17,042 bases of DNA from an archaeon (GTDB taxonomy: Archaea; Thermoplasmatota; Thermoplasmata; Methanomassiliicoccales; Methanomethylophilaceae), in NCBI GenBank assembly GCA_024399225.1, contig JAKSHV010000006.1:1-17042 (forward strand), given 5' to 3'. Of this stretch, positions 1-7,236 are shown one piece after another. Numbering within the stretch: position 1 is the stretch's first letter; the number at the start of each line of letters is the position of its first letter. The notes beneath the pieces were generated by a model. That model did no database searches. It had not been told where the DNA came from and saw only the letters and a list, made by a program, of their open reading frames with translations. The translations under genes were made by a program, and so were the position numbers.

Positions 1-29
1 AGTACACGGATTACAACGTATGCTGCCAT
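1..29 (-). CDS. rpl30: Ribosomal protein L30 (N-terminal fragment, cut by window edge)
   Basis: Only the first nine codons are in the window; they read MAAYVVIRV, the typical beginning of archaeal L30, a small large-subunit protein. The start ATG lies two bases beyond the S5 stop and has a strong GGAGG 7 bases upstream inside the end of the S5 gene, so it is expected to be translationally coupled to S5. In archaeal spc-type clusters L30 normally follows S5, which supports the call. The rest of the gene lies outside the window, so nothing can be said about its integrity. Confidence 0.85.
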
Positions 30-31
30 TT

Positions 32-712
32 TCACTCCTCCATGGAATCGGTGTCAGTCTCAGCGTTGTTGAGTCCGATAGGTCCTGCAACAATGTTGAG
101 TTTCTCTGCCTGTGCGTCGGTAACCCTGACGACGGAGGTCTGCTTGAGTGCGTCGAAGGTTGCGACACAGTAGTTGACCTTGGTCTTGGTGTTTCCGGTT
201 GCGAATCCCCAAGAGTCGTGGATACCGGCGAGGGTAAGAAGACTCTTTGCGACGTCACCGACTGCAAGTCCGATACCGCGGGGTGCGGGACGGAGGTATA
301 CAGTTACAGATCCGGAACGGCCGACGACCTCGAAAGGCAGAGAGTGGACGGAGCCACATCCGCATTCCCAGGAACCGCAACCCCTCTTGATCTCGATGAT
401 GTTGAGCTTTGCGTTGTCGATTGCCTTCTTGATGGAAGGTCCGACTTCCTTTCCTTTTGCACGTCCGACACCGATGAATCCGTCTCCGTTTCCAACGATG
501 CAGGTGACTGCAAACCTTACCCTCCTTCCGGAGTCAGTGGTCCTCTGAACCATGTTGAGGTCAATGACTTCGTCCTGAAGGTCAGGAAGGAGAATGTCAA
601 CGATTTCGGGCTCGCGGAGAGGCAGTTTGGTTGCCAGAGCTTCGCTCATAGTGGTAACTTCTCCGTTAAGGACCATGTGTCCAAGCCTGGTTTTAGGTAC
701 CCAGTCAACCAT
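32..712 (-). CDS. rps5: Ribosomal protein S5 (uS5)
   Basis: Small-subunit protein uS5, which in the ribosome sits at the mRNA entry side and affects decoding accuracy. The 226-residue product has the S5 double-stranded-RNA-binding core at about residues 60-125, including GVGRAKGKEV at 81-90. It is followed by the archaeal/eukaryotic segment with cysteines at 112, 117 and 119, and then a C-terminal S5 fold domain with RPAPRGIGLAVG. Length is normal for archaea. The ATG starts just after the L18 stop (TAA, one base apart) with GGAGG about 9-10 bases upstream in the L18 gene, which suggests coupled translation. No frameshift or unusual composition seen. Confidence 0.97.
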   Translation of the reverse strand: MVDWVPKTRLGHMVLNGEVTTMSEALATKLPLREPEIVDILLPDLQDEVIDLNMVQRTTDSGRRVRFAVTCIVGNGDGFIGVGRAKGKEVGPSIKKAIDNAKLNIIEIKRGCGSWECGCGSVHSLPFEVVGRSGSVTVYLRPAPRGIGLAVGDVAKSLLTLAGIHDSWGFATGNTKTKVNYCVATFDALKQTSVVRVTDAQAEKLNIVAGPIGLNNAETDTDSMEE

Positions 713-713
713 T

Positions 714-1214
714 TTACTCAGCCTCCAGTTTCTCTTTCATGCTGTTGACAGCTGCTTCGATTGCTTCGTCGATGTGCTTTCCAAGGATCCTGTCCTCATC
801 GGGGAATACATCCTCGCTGCAGGGGATCTCGAGTCCGGCATCCATCATTCCCTTTGCGACGGCGAAGAGGACTCCTCCGTGCTGGGGGTTCTGCATACCA
901 AGGTCAAGTACTGCGTACTCGATCTCTGCTTTCTTGGCCCTGAGGCCAGCTGCGTAGCCGACGAGGTAGGCTGCAGGGACGGAGGAGCAGGAGTGCTCCC
1001 AGCCCATTGCCTTGAACTCTTTGGTGTCGGCTGCGGCTACTACGACATCTCCAGTCATGGTAAAGTCCACGAACTGGACGGTGACGTTCTTGTTGGACCT
1101 TCTAATTACTGCACGGGTCTCGTGGCTTGCAAGAAGCTTCTTCCTGATGTAGTAGTTAGTACGGCTTTCTCTTCTTCTGCGGAACGCAACTTTGTATCTA
1201 GGTCCTGTAGCCAT
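714..1214 (-). CDS. rpl18: Ribosomal protein L18 (uL18)
   Basis: Large-subunit protein uL18, which binds 5S rRNA together with L5 and forms the central protuberance. The 166-residue product begins MATGPRYKVAFRRRR, the basic archaeal L18 N-terminus. It continues with RTNYYIRKKLL and the 5S-binding core containing AAYLVGYAAGLRA, and ends with a charged helical tail. The ATG overlaps the L19e stop by one base (TGATG) and has GGAGGAG at good spacing inside the L19e gene. Length and order agree with other archaeal clusters. Confidence 0.97.
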   Translation of the reverse strand: MATGPRYKVAFRRRRESRTNYYIRKKLLASHETRAVIRRSNKNVTVQFVDFTMTGDVVVAAADTKEFKAMGWEHSCSSVPAAYLVGYAAGLRAKKAEIEYAVLDLGMQNPQHGGVLFAVAKGMMDAGLEIPCSEDVFPDEDRILGKHIDEAIEAAVNSMKEKLEAE

Positions 1215-1672
1215 CAGATCTCCTCCTTCAGGTTGCCGTCGGCGATCATGTGCTGCTTAAGGTTCCTGCGGGAAGTGTAGACTCCTCCCTTGGCTTTCCT
1301 GTAGTACAGCCTGTACACGGAAGGCGAAATCTTGCCGGTCTCGCGGAGCTGCTTGAGCTCGTCGCGGATAGGCCTGATGGTTGCGATCCATGCGCGCTTG
1401 GAGGGAACGCGTGCGTTTGCAGTTCCTTTCCTGCTTCCAGGTCCTTTGCGCTTACCGTTGGCTTTCTGTTTGGCTATGTATCTTATCCTACCTTTGGAAG
1501 TGCCTGCCTTGGGTTTGGCTTTGATGAGTCCAGACTCAATGGCGTTGCGGATGTCTCCGCGGGTGATGCAGTCCTGGACTTCCTCCTCTTTGGTGGGGTC
1601 GATCCAAACCCTGTTCTCACCGCACTTAAGGATCTCGGCTGCCAGACGTTTCTGGTTCTTAAGGTCGGCCAT
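1214..1672 (-). CDS. rpl19e: Ribosomal protein L19e (eL19)
   Basis: Archaeal/eukaryotic-type large-subunit protein with no bacterial homologue. The product of 152 residues has the classic N-terminal helix (LKNQKRLAAEIL), the loop ENRVWIDP, the basic stretch GKRKGPGSRKGTANAR and the C-terminal helical part with LRETGKISPSVYR. I chose ATG at 1672 rather than the in-frame TTG at 1678 because GGAGG sits 8 bases before the ATG and the family starts with MxDLKNQ. The TTG lies too close to it. The Shine-Dalgarno sequence and the L32e stop overlap, so coupling with L32e is likely. Confidence 0.96.
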   Translation of the reverse strand: MADLKNQKRLAAEILKCGENRVWIDPTKEEEVQDCITRGDIRNAIESGLIKAKPKAGTSKGRIRYIAKQKANGKRKGPGSRKGTANARVPSKRAWIATIRPIRDELKQLRETGKISPSVYRLYYRKAKGGVYTSRRNLKQHMIADGNLKEEI

Positions 1673-1674
1673 TT

Positions 1675-2358
1675 TCAAACCCTCCTCTTGACATCTGCGG
1701 GCATCTTGTTAAGCACGCGGATTCCGAGTTCCTTTGCCCTGTTTTCGATAGCGATTCTCTTCTTGACTCCGACAGTTCCACCGATACGGGCTGCCTGAGT
1801 CTTGGGGTTAAGATTCTCGAGTCCCTCTACGTTGTAGACGAGGACGTCTTCGAATCCTGACGGGTGAAGTCCCCTGACGAGTGCGGGTCCACCGTAGCCG
1901 ATCTCGACCATCGGGGGCCTCCTCTTCATTCCCCTCCTCATCTTGGAGTGGATTCCACGGGGTTTCCTCCATGCCTCGCCGAGCTTCTGGTACCTGAACC
2001 ACTCCTGCCTCTTGAAGGCGGGGCGGTTTCCGGAGATAACAGCTCTCTTTGCGAGTGCGTCAATCTGTTCTGCGCTGAGCTCTGCCTTGGGCTCGACGAC
2101 GTATGCGTCGGCTGCGACGACTTCAGCTTTTGCTTCGCTCTTTGCGGGCTTTGCTGCCTCGTTGGAGTCGAATGCGTTCTTCCAGTTCTCTACGGCCTTA
2201 GGACCGACACCGGACAGAGTCTTGATGATCTGTTTGGACTTCTCGGCGTCGTTTACAGCGTCCTTGAGCTGCTCAACGGTGGTGATTCCGATGGACTCGA
2301 GCTCTGCAACGTTTGCGTCTTTGAAACCGGGAAGGTCCTTGAACTCTTTAATGCTCAT
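1675..2358 (-). CDS. rpl32e: Ribosomal protein L32e (eL32) with N-terminal helix-hairpin-helix extension
   Basis: Large-subunit eL32. The conserved core runs from about residue 108 to 227 (NRPAFKRQEWFRYQKLG, KMRRGMKRRPPMVEIGYGG, LHPSGFEDVLVYN). Ahead of it is an extra domain of about 65 residues with helix-hairpin-helix character: LPGFKDANVAELESIGI at 9-25 and LSGVGPKAVENW at 48-59. An alanine/lysine/glutamate-rich linker (about 66-95) joins the two. A minimal L32e is about 130 residues; comparable N-terminal extensions are known from haloarchaeal L32e, so this is a lineage feature and not a misassembly. The start overlaps the L6 stop (ATGA) and no alternative start lies close to the core. 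Confidence 0.95.
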   Translation of the reverse strand: MSIKEFKDLPGFKDANVAELESIGITTVEQLKDAVNDAEKSKQIIKTLSGVGPKAVENWKNAFDSNEAAKPAKSEAKAEVVAADAYVVEPKAELSAEQIDALAKRAVISGNRPAFKRQEWFRYQKLGEAWRKPRGIHSKMRRGMKRRPPMVEIGYGGPALVRGLHPSGFEDVLVYNVEGLENLNPKTQAARIGGTVGVKKRIAIENRAKELGIRVLNKMPADVKRRV

Positions 2359-2912
2359 TCTTTCACCTTGTGAGATTTGTGGACGATGTAAATACCATCC
2401 TCGAATACCCTCTTATCAAAGCCGCCCCTCATCGTGGATTTCTCGATGTTGGCTGCGGTCTGTCCGACCTCTTCTATGTTGATTCCGGACACGGTAACGT
2501 CGGATCCGGAGACTTTGACGTCTACATTTCCGACGAATTTGGCGTAACGAGTGGCGTGGCCTCCCATGTAGTTGTTGATCTCGAGCCTCTTCTCATTCTT
2601 GTTGACTGCAACCTTCATAGGGAAGTGGTTGAAGACGATCTTCATCTGGTAGGTGTAACCCTCGGTTACTCCGCGGAACATGTTCCTCACGTGGGCGTGG
2701 AAAGTTCCGACCATGGCTTTGTCTTTGATTCTCGGGTACTCGCAGCTGACGACTACCTCGCCGTCAGCTACGGATACATTCACGCGGGGGTGCGAGAAGT
2801 TTCTGCTCAGTTCACCTTTCTTTCCTTTTACGGAGAAGGTGTTCCCGTCCATAGAGACGGTGACCCCATCGGGTATGGCGATGCGGCTTTCGATGATCCC
2901 TGCAAATGTCAT
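2355..2912 (-). CDS. rpl6: Ribosomal protein L6 (uL6)
   Basis: Large-subunit protein uL6, which binds near the sarcin-ricin loop and the translation-factor site. The 185 residues show two copies of the L6 fold: an N-terminal one with VTVSMDGNTFSVKGKKGELSR and a second one ending with NNYMGGHATRYAKFVGNVDVKVSG and the conserved C-terminal FEDGIYIVHK. Length is as usual in archaea. The ATG is preceded by GAGG 8 bases upstream, which lies across the S8 stop. Confidence 0.97.
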   Translation of the reverse strand: MTFAGIIESRIAIPDGVTVSMDGNTFSVKGKKGELSRNFSHPRVNVSVADGEVVVSCEYPRIKDKAMVGTFHAHVRNMFRGVTEGYTYQMKIVFNHFPMKVAVNKNEKRLEINNYMGGHATRYAKFVGNVDVKVSGSDVTVSGINIEEVGQTAANIEKSTMRGGFDKRVFEDGIYIVHKSHKVKE

Positions 2913-2922
2913 TGTTCATTCC

Positions 2923-3312
2923 TCAGTACACGTATGCAAGTAGTTTACCGCCAATTCCAAGTTCCTTGGCTTTGGCCTGTGCGACGACTCCGCTGGTGGT
3001 GGTGAAGATCAGTACACCGAAATCCTGGGCAGGGAGGTACCTTGCTTCGTATTTCTCGATGTCGCTGACTTTCACGGAGTACCTGGGCTTGATGACGCCG
3101 CAGTCGTTGATTGCTCCTTTAAGGAGGACACGGAACTTTCCGGCCTTTCCGTCTTCGACGTACTCGAACTGGTTGATGTATCCGTAGTCCTGCATTACCT
3201 TAAGGACACGTCCGATAAGTTTGGATGAAGGCGCGATTTCGCATTCCGCTTTTCCGTTGAGGGAAGCGTTTTTGATTACGCACATTGCATCATTTAATGG
3301 ATCGCACTGCAT
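2923..3312 (-). CDS. rps8: Ribosomal protein S8 (uS8)
   Basis: Small-subunit protein uS8, a primary binder of the central domain of 16S rRNA. The 129-residue product has the N-terminal DPLNDAMCVIKNA helix and, near the C-terminus, FGVLIFTTTSGVVAQAKA, which matches the S8 signature around the STS-G motif. The start ATG has AGGTGA 6 bases upstream. It follows S14 and precedes L6, the order expected in archaeal and bacterial spc operons. Nothing unusual seen. Confidence 0.97.
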   Translation of the reverse strand: MQCDPLNDAMCVIKNASLNGKAECEIAPSSKLIGRVLKVMQDYGYINQFEYVEDGKAGKFRVLLKGAINDCGVIKPRYSVKVSDIEKYEARYLPAQDFGVLIFTTTSGVVAQAKAKELGIGGKLLAYVY

Positions 3313-3323
3313 TTTTGTTCACC

Positions 3324-3470
3324 TCACGAATATTTCTTGAATCCGAGCTCCGGGGCCATGTCTCTGAAGCACTGACGGCAAAGGTGCATTCCGTACTTCC
3401 TAATAATACCACGCCTGCGGCCGCAGCGGTCGCAACCGACCTGCCTTCCGAACTGTTTCTTAGGTTTCAC
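3324..3470 (-). CDS. rps14: Ribosomal protein S14, zinc-binding type (uS14)
   Basis: A short gene of 48 codons that is easily missed. The product starts (V/M)[20 protein letters not shown] and ends ELGFKKYS. Cysteines at 13, 16, 31 and 34 form two CxxC pairs, the zinc ribbon of archaeal-type S14, a protein of the small-subunit head. The initiation codon is GTG, overlapping the TGA of L5 (GTGA). GAGGTGAT lies 4 bases upstream, an extended match to the 3' end of archaeal 16S rRNA, and it supports this start. The gene fills what would otherwise be an empty gap between L5 and S8. Confidence 0.95.
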   Translation of the reverse strand: MKPKKQFGRQVGCDRCGRRRGIIRKYGMHLCRQCFRDMAPELGFKKYS

Positions 3471-3985
3471 TGAATCACCTCAACTTTGAATTTGTCTTTG
3501 ACGAATTCGATTGCTTCGTCGCGCTGAACACGGTGCTCTTTGGGGAGCCTCCTGGACATGAGTGCCCTCCTCTCAACACGTGCTCCACCTTTGCGGCGGA
3601 CGACGACGTTGACATCCATTCCGAAGATTCCGATCTCGGGGTCGTATTTCATTCCCTCGAAGTCGGTGTAGTCGGAGATTCCGAAAGACATGTTTCCTTC
3701 TTTGTCGAAGGAGTAAGAGTAGATTTTGTTCTCCCTGATGCTGAGTGCTTTTACGAGGAATTCCTCTGCCTCTGCACCCCTAAGGGTGACTTTGCATCCG
3801 AGAGGCATACCAACACGGATTCCGAGATCCCTGTTGACGGTCTTGGACATGGTCTGGACGGACTTCTGGCCGGTGACCATTTCCAGGACTTTCTGTGCCT
3901 TTACGAGTTTCTCTCCTGCCTCGCCGACACCGATGTTGACGGTGACCTTCTCGACACGGAGTGCCCTCATGGGGTTCTCGCTCAT
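3467..3985 (-). CDS. rpl5: Ribosomal protein L5 (uL5)
   Basis: Large-subunit protein uL5, which carries 5S rRNA with L18 and contacts P-site tRNA. The 172 residues include [24 protein letters not shown] at the N-terminus, the region around [21 protein letters not shown], and the archaeal C-terminal part with [19 protein letters not shown]. The start ATG overlaps the S4e stop (ATGA), with GGAGGT 7 bases upstream inside S4e. Length is normal. The upstream neighbour S4e is the archaeal arrangement. Confidence 0.97.
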   Translation of the reverse strand: MSENPMRALRVEKVTVNIGVGEAGEKLVKAQKVLEMVTGQKSVQTMSKTVNRDLGIRVGMPLGCKVTLRGAEAEEFLVKALSIRENKIYSYSFDKEGNMSFGISDYTDFEGMKYDPEIGIFGMDVNVVVRRKGGARVERRALMSRRLPKEHRVQRDEAIEFVKDKFKVEVIQ

Positions 3986-4683
3986 TCGGAGACCTCCGCG
4001 ATCTCAGATTTCTGGGTTCCGATAACGAAGATGTTCTTCTTAACGGTCTCAGATCCGTCTTTGAAGGTGACGATGTTCTCAGTGGGCCTGTTGACAACGG
4101 TGTACTTGTCGATGGTCTCGACTGCACCGATGTGGCGTCCGGAGATGACGAGAACTACTGCGCCCTCTGCGAGGGGGTAGGACTTGACGATCTTTCCGGT
4201 CTCAAGGCATACCTTGACGGAGTCACCGGTCTTGAAGTCGCCGGAGTCGACAAGGATGTTCCTTCCACCGCTGAGGTTGACCTGCATCTTTCCGCCTGCG
4301 ACGAGAGTCTTGTTCTCGACACGGCAGAGGATCCACCTTGCATCTTTCTCGTCGATTGCGACGAATGCAAGCTTTCCTTTGCTGGTCAGCTGGACACGGA
4401 AGTTCATTCCCATCTTGGGGATGGAAACGACGTCCATAAGTCCGATGGGTGCTTTTGCGTCTTTGACTGCCTTTCCGTTGACGATAAGGTCACGGGCTGC
4501 GACGATTTTCTTTGCCTCGCTGGCAGTGTCACATACCTTGAGCATATCCCTGAGGACGATGGTTGCGGGCATGGAAGTAGCGACGGAGTGTGCTCCGGCG
4601 TTCTGCCTGGTTGCCCACAGGTGGGTCTTCTTGGGGATAGGCCAGGTCTTAGGCATGGTGAGCCTTTTCATGTGGTTGCTCAT
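3982..4683 (-). CDS. rps4e: Ribosomal protein S4e (eS4)
   Basis: Archaeal/eukaryotic small-subunit protein with no bacterial equivalent. The 233-residue product starts with MSNHMKRLTMPKTWPIPKK, typical of the family. It has an S4-like RNA-binding segment at about 44-100 (MLKVCDTASEAKKIV, LIVNGKAVKDAKAPIGLMDV) and a KOW-like stretch toward the C-terminus (ISGRHIGAVETIDKY). The ATG overlaps the L24 stop. In many archaea S4e lies between L24 and L5, as here. Confidence 0.97.
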   Translation of the reverse strand: MSNHMKRLTMPKTWPIPKKTHLWATRQNAGAHSVATSMPATIVLRDMLKVCDTASEAKKIVAARDLIVNGKAVKDAKAPIGLMDVVSIPKMGMNFRVQLTSKGKLAFVAIDEKDARWILCRVENKTLVAGGKMQVNLSGGRNILVDSGDFKTGDSVKVCLETGKIVKSYPLAEGAVVLVISGRHIGAVETIDKYTVVNRPTENIVTFKDGSETVKKNIFVIGTQKSEIAEVSE

Positions 4684-5054
4684 TCTGCGGCCTCCTTCTT
4701 CTTTCCAAGGGCTTCTGCCCTAAGGGGATCCTCGAGATTCAGTTTGGTGATGACGAGGTTGGATGCATGGACGGGACGTGCTACTGCGGTTCCGTCTGCC
4801 TGTTTGATGGTTACGCCCTCGATGGAGACGCGGCCGGTCTTGGTGAATACCTCGATGACCTTTCCCTCGGTTCCGCGGACGTTCTCTTCACCGCGAAGGA
4901 CGGCGACGGTGTCACCGGCGCAAACCCTTGCAGTGCGCTTTCCGTATTTCTCGGCAAGATCTTTGCTGAGGTGTGCGGAGAGCATCTTTCTCTTTACGTG
5001 GGCAGGGGCGTTAGCCTGTGCTTTCCTCTGAACCCTTGCTTTGCTGCTTACCAT
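4680..5054 (-). CDS. rpl24: Ribosomal protein L24 (uL24)
   Basis: Large-subunit protein uL24, an early assembly protein near the exit tunnel. The 124 residues have the archaeal N-terminus with KVRRK-like basic residues and HVKRKMLSAHLSKDLAEKYGKR. A KOW motif follows (VCAGDTVAVLRGEENVRGTEGKV), then VSIEGVTIKQADGT and HASNLVITKLNL. The ATG has AGGTGA 5 bases upstream, directly after the L14 stop. Length is typical of archaea. Confidence 0.97.
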   Translation of the reverse strand: MVSSKARVQRKAQANAPAHVKRKMLSAHLSKDLAEKYGKRTARVCAGDTVAVLRGEENVRGTEGKVIEVFTKTGRVSIEGVTIKQADGTAVARPVHASNLVITKLNLEDPLRAEALGKKKEAAE

Positions 5055-5064
5055 TTATTTCACC

Positions 5065-5463
5065 TCAAACGATAGTGCTGGCGGTTGCTGCAATCCTGGG
5101 CCACCTGTCGGCAGCTTCCCTTGCAACAGGACCTTTGATGTCGGTTCCTTTGGTCTCACCAGTCTCGGTTACGAGAACTGCTGCGTTGTCCTCAAAGAAG
5201 ACCATGGTTCCGTCGGGACGCCTGTAGGGGCGCCTCTGGCGAACGATGACTGCGAAGACAATCTGCCTCCTCATTGCGGGAGTTCCCTTCTTGACGGAAG
5301 CGATGACCATGTCACCGACTCCTGCCTGGGGGACACGCCTTGCAACACCGTGGTAGCTGGGGACGGTGATGATCTCAACGACCTTTGCTCCGGTGTTGTC
5401 GATGACGGTGAGTTCAGACATGGTCTGAAGTCCGCGGGTCTGGTTTCCTGCGATTCCCTTCAT
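5065..5463 (-). CDS. rpl14: Ribosomal protein L14 (uL14)
   Basis: Large-subunit protein uL14, located at the subunit interface. The 132 residues show the family's core: LTVIDNTGAKVVEIITV, VGDMVIASVKKGTPAMRRQI, AVIVRQRRPYRRPDG and IKGPVAREAADRWPRIAA. I chose ATG at 5463 instead of the in-frame GTG at 5472: GGAGTGA lies about 5 bases before the ATG, and the archaeal protein begins MKGIAGxxTRG. The gene follows S17 with the S17 stop just upstream of the start. Confidence 0.96.
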   Translation of the reverse strand: MKGIAGNQTRGLQTMSELTVIDNTGAKVVEIITVPSYHGVARRVPQAGVGDMVIASVKKGTPAMRRQIVFAVIVRQRRPYRRPDGTMVFFEDNAAVLVTETGETKGTDIKGPVAREAADRWPRIAATASTIV

Positions 5464-5468
5464 CTGAT

Positions 5469-5801
5469 TCACTCCTTCTTCTCGATGACGACGAAAGCTA
5501 CGCTCTTAGCGAGGGGGCGGCACTCCATGATCTTGACGGAGTCGCCTGCTTTGAGTCCGAGGCAGGGTGCTGCGTGTGCGGCGTACCTGGAGGTCCTCTT
5601 CTCGTATCTCTCGTATTTCTTTACAAACATGAGATAGTCGCGTTTGACGATGACGGTCTTGTTCATCTTAACGGTCTCGACTACTCCGTCGATGATCTGT
5701 CCCCTGACGGAAAGGCTTCCGTGGAAGGGGCAGTTGGGGTCGTTGCACTCGCCCTGGGGCGCTGCGACCTCAATTCCAATGTTCTTTACGTTTGCTGTCA
5801 T
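5469..5801 (-). CDS. rps17: Ribosomal protein S17 (uS17)
   Basis: Small-subunit primary assembly protein of the 5' domain of 16S rRNA. The 110 residues carry the archaeal insert ECNDPNCPFHGSLSVRGQ (cysteines 19 and 24, H27), the central VVETVKMNKTVIVKRDY and YERYEKRTSRYAAHAAPCL, and the C-terminal GDSVKIMECRPLAKSVAFVV. The ATG is preceded by AGGTGA at 7 bases, within the end of the Rpp29 gene. Length and order are normal for archaea. Confidence 0.97.
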   Translation of the reverse strand: MTANVKNIGIEVAAPQGECNDPNCPFHGSLSVRGQIIDGVVETVKMNKTVIVKRDYLMFVKKYERYEKRTSRYAAHAAPCLGLKAGDSVKIMECRPLAKSVAFVVIEKKE

Positions 5802-5808
5802 AGTATTT

Positions 5809-6063
5809 TCACCTAACCTTTTTCATTCTGTCTTCTGGTCGGTGAAGGATCTTGTGTCCTTCAATGTTAATCTGCTCGTTGTGATACGTGAACCTGAACT
5901 CATTCCCCGACTTAGGGACCATTCTCTCAGTTCCGGCCGATTCTATGGTGAACGTGTTCTTGGTTTCGTCGACCACTCTGCCGGAAATTCCGGAGAACGG
6001 CGCTGACAGCACAAGCACGTCGAGGCCTATGAGTTCAGATCTCAGGATATCGCTCTTGTTCAT
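5809..6063 (-). CDS. rnp1: Ribonuclease P protein component 1 (Rpp29/Pop4 homologue)
   Basis: An 84-residue protein subunit of archaeal RNase P, which with the RNase P RNA removes 5' leaders from pre-tRNAs. It shows the Sm-like beta-barrel of the Rpp29 family: ELIGLDVLVLSAPFSGISGRVVDETKNTF followed by GTERMVPKSGNEFRFTYHN and a basic C-terminus. It is on the short side but complete. Its place between aIF1 and S17 is the classic archaeal location and strengthens the call. The start lies 4 bases after the aIF1 stop with AGGTAAGTG as a weaker ribosome binding site, so coupling is likely. Confidence 0.92.
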   Translation of the reverse strand: MNKSDILRSELIGLDVLVLSAPFSGISGRVVDETKNTFTIESAGTERMVPKSGNEFRFTYHNEQINIEGHKILHRPEDRMKKVR

Positions 6064-6067
6064 CCAC

Positions 6068-6367
6068 TTACCTTACTTCAGTGCGGAATCCCATCTCCTC
6101 CAGGACGAGCTTCACTTTTTTCTTGTGATCTCCCTGAAGTTCGATGCGTCCGTCTTTGCAGGTTCCGCCGGCCGCGCATCTGCTTTTCAGATTCTTTGCG
6201 AGGTCGACGATGTCGATGTCGTTCCCGTCGATACCATCGATGACGGTTACGGTCTTTCCGTATCTGCGGCTGTCCACAGAGATTCTTACACTCTGCTGCT
6301 CACGTGCGATTTCCTCGCACATGCACAGTTCTTTGGGCAGGCCGCATTTAGGGCAGATCTCCGACAT
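6068..6367 (-). CDS. Translation initiation factor aIF1 (SUI1 family)
   Basis: A 99-residue SUI1-domain protein; archaeal aIF1 helps start-site selection on the small subunit. An N-terminal zinc-ribbon-like piece has cysteines at 5, 8, 15 and 17 (ICPKCG ... LCMCEE). The SUI1 core (about 27-99) follows, with YGKTVTVIDGIDGND, LKSRCAAGGTCKDGRIELQGDH and the terminal MGFRTEVR. The start overlaps the L29 stop by one base (TGATG), and GGAGGAA lies upstream at a long spacing (about 11-12). Being placed between L29 and rnp1 is standard in euryarchaeal clusters. Confidence 0.95.
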   Translation of the reverse strand: MSEICPKCGLPKELCMCEEIAREQQSVRISVDSRRYGKTVTVIDGIDGNDIDIVDLAKNLKSRCAAGGTCKDGRIELQGDHKKKVKLVLEEMGFRTEVR

Positions 6368-6570
6368 CAGAGGGTTTCCTCCTCTTTCTGAACAGTCAGA
6401 ATGCGGGCGATGCTGGTCCTGATGGAGCGGATGATACCGGGGCTGGAGGGTGCGCCTCCCATTGCGGAGACACCCCTCTCATGCATGAGCTCGTTGCGGA
6501 GCTCTTTCAGTTTCTCATTGCGCTCTTCTGCGGACATGTTCCTGATGTCGGCGATTTTCAGTGCTGCCAT
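6367..6570 (-). CDS. rpl29: Ribosomal protein L29 (uL29)
   Basis: Small two-helix large-subunit protein near the exit tunnel, here 67 residues. It reads as ALKIADIRNMSAEERNEKLKELRNELMHERG, then the archaeal glycine-rich GGAPSSPGIIRSIRTSIARIL and an acidic end. There are two possible ATGs, 6576 (overlapping the S3 stop as ATGA) and 6570. I prefer 6570 because GGAGG is 7 bases from it but only 2 from the first. The N-terminal MAALK also fits the family better. Confidence 0.94.
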   Translation of the reverse strand: MAALKIADIRNMSAEERNEKLKELRNELMHERGVSAMGGAPSSPGIIRSIRTSIARILTVQKEEETL

Positions 6571-6572
6571 TT

Positions 6573-7235
6573 TCATTCCTCCTTAACCTGGGAAGATGCC
6601 TCGATCTTGAAAAGATCGGGGAGTTTCTCTGCAGCCTGCTCTTTGCCGAGCACTGCGATCTCTGCGGGGAGCTTTGCGTCCTTGTGCATGATCTCAACGG
6701 TAACTCCGATGACTCCCATTTTGAGGGTTGCAACGGCGAATCCGTGGTCAACGAACTGGATCTTGGGGTCTCCACAGTATTTGATGGATCCCTCTTTGAA
6801 CTTCTCAGTCCTGTGCCTCTGTCCGCTCAGCTTTCCTGCGAGGATGATGTAGCATCCGCGGGCTCCGGCGTCCATAACCCTCCTAAGGGTTGCGTGTCCG
6901 GCCCTGCGGAAGTGCCAGCCCCTCTCGAGGGAGAAGGCGAGCTTCTCTGCCATGATCTGTGCGTTGAGGGAAACGTCTCCGACTTCCTGAACCTCGATCT
7001 GGGGGTTCTCGAATCCGAAGCGCTCCTCGATGACGGTGGTCAGGTTCTTGATGGTCTGACCGCGGCGTCCGATGACGAGTCCGGGCCTCTCGGTGGTCAG
7101 GATGATGCGGGTTCCCAGAGGGGTCCTCTGAACATCAAGACCTCCGAATCCTGCGCGGGAGACCTCTTTCATGAGGTACTCTTTGAGCAGAACCCTGCGG
7201 ACGTTCTCTGCGACGAATTTTCTCTCTGATGCCAT
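6573..7235 (-). CDS. rps3: Ribosomal protein S3 (uS3)
   Basis: Small-subunit head protein uS3, lining the mRNA entry channel. The 220 residues hold an N-terminal KH type II domain at about 17-85 with the GRRG loop at 56-59 (GLVIGRRGQTIKNL). The C-terminal S3 domain follows, with GARGCYIILAGKLSGQRHRTEKFKEG. Start ATG follows the L22 stop by one base with CGGAGGT upstream inside L22. Archaeal length, nothing missing. Confidence 0.97.
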   Translation of the reverse strand: MASERKFVAENVRRVLLKEYLMKEVSRAGFGGLDVQRTPLGTRIILTTERPGLVIGRRGQTIKNLTTVIEERFGFENPQIEVQEVGDVSLNAQIMAEKLAFSLERGWHFRRAGHATLRRVMDAGARGCYIILAGKLSGQRHRTEKFKEGSIKYCGDPKIQFVDHGFAVATLKMGVIGVTVEIMHKDAKLPAEIAVLGKEQAAEKLPDLFKIEASSQVKEE

Positions 7236-7236
7236 T

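Noticed and set aside
20..748. A 242-codon open frame on the plus strand opposite S5, and similar long frames opposite L18, L32e, L6, S4e, S3 and L3
   Set aside because: They are antisense to well-identified ribosomal genes, have no ribosome binding site or family resemblance, and arise because the sense genes avoid codons whose complements are stops.
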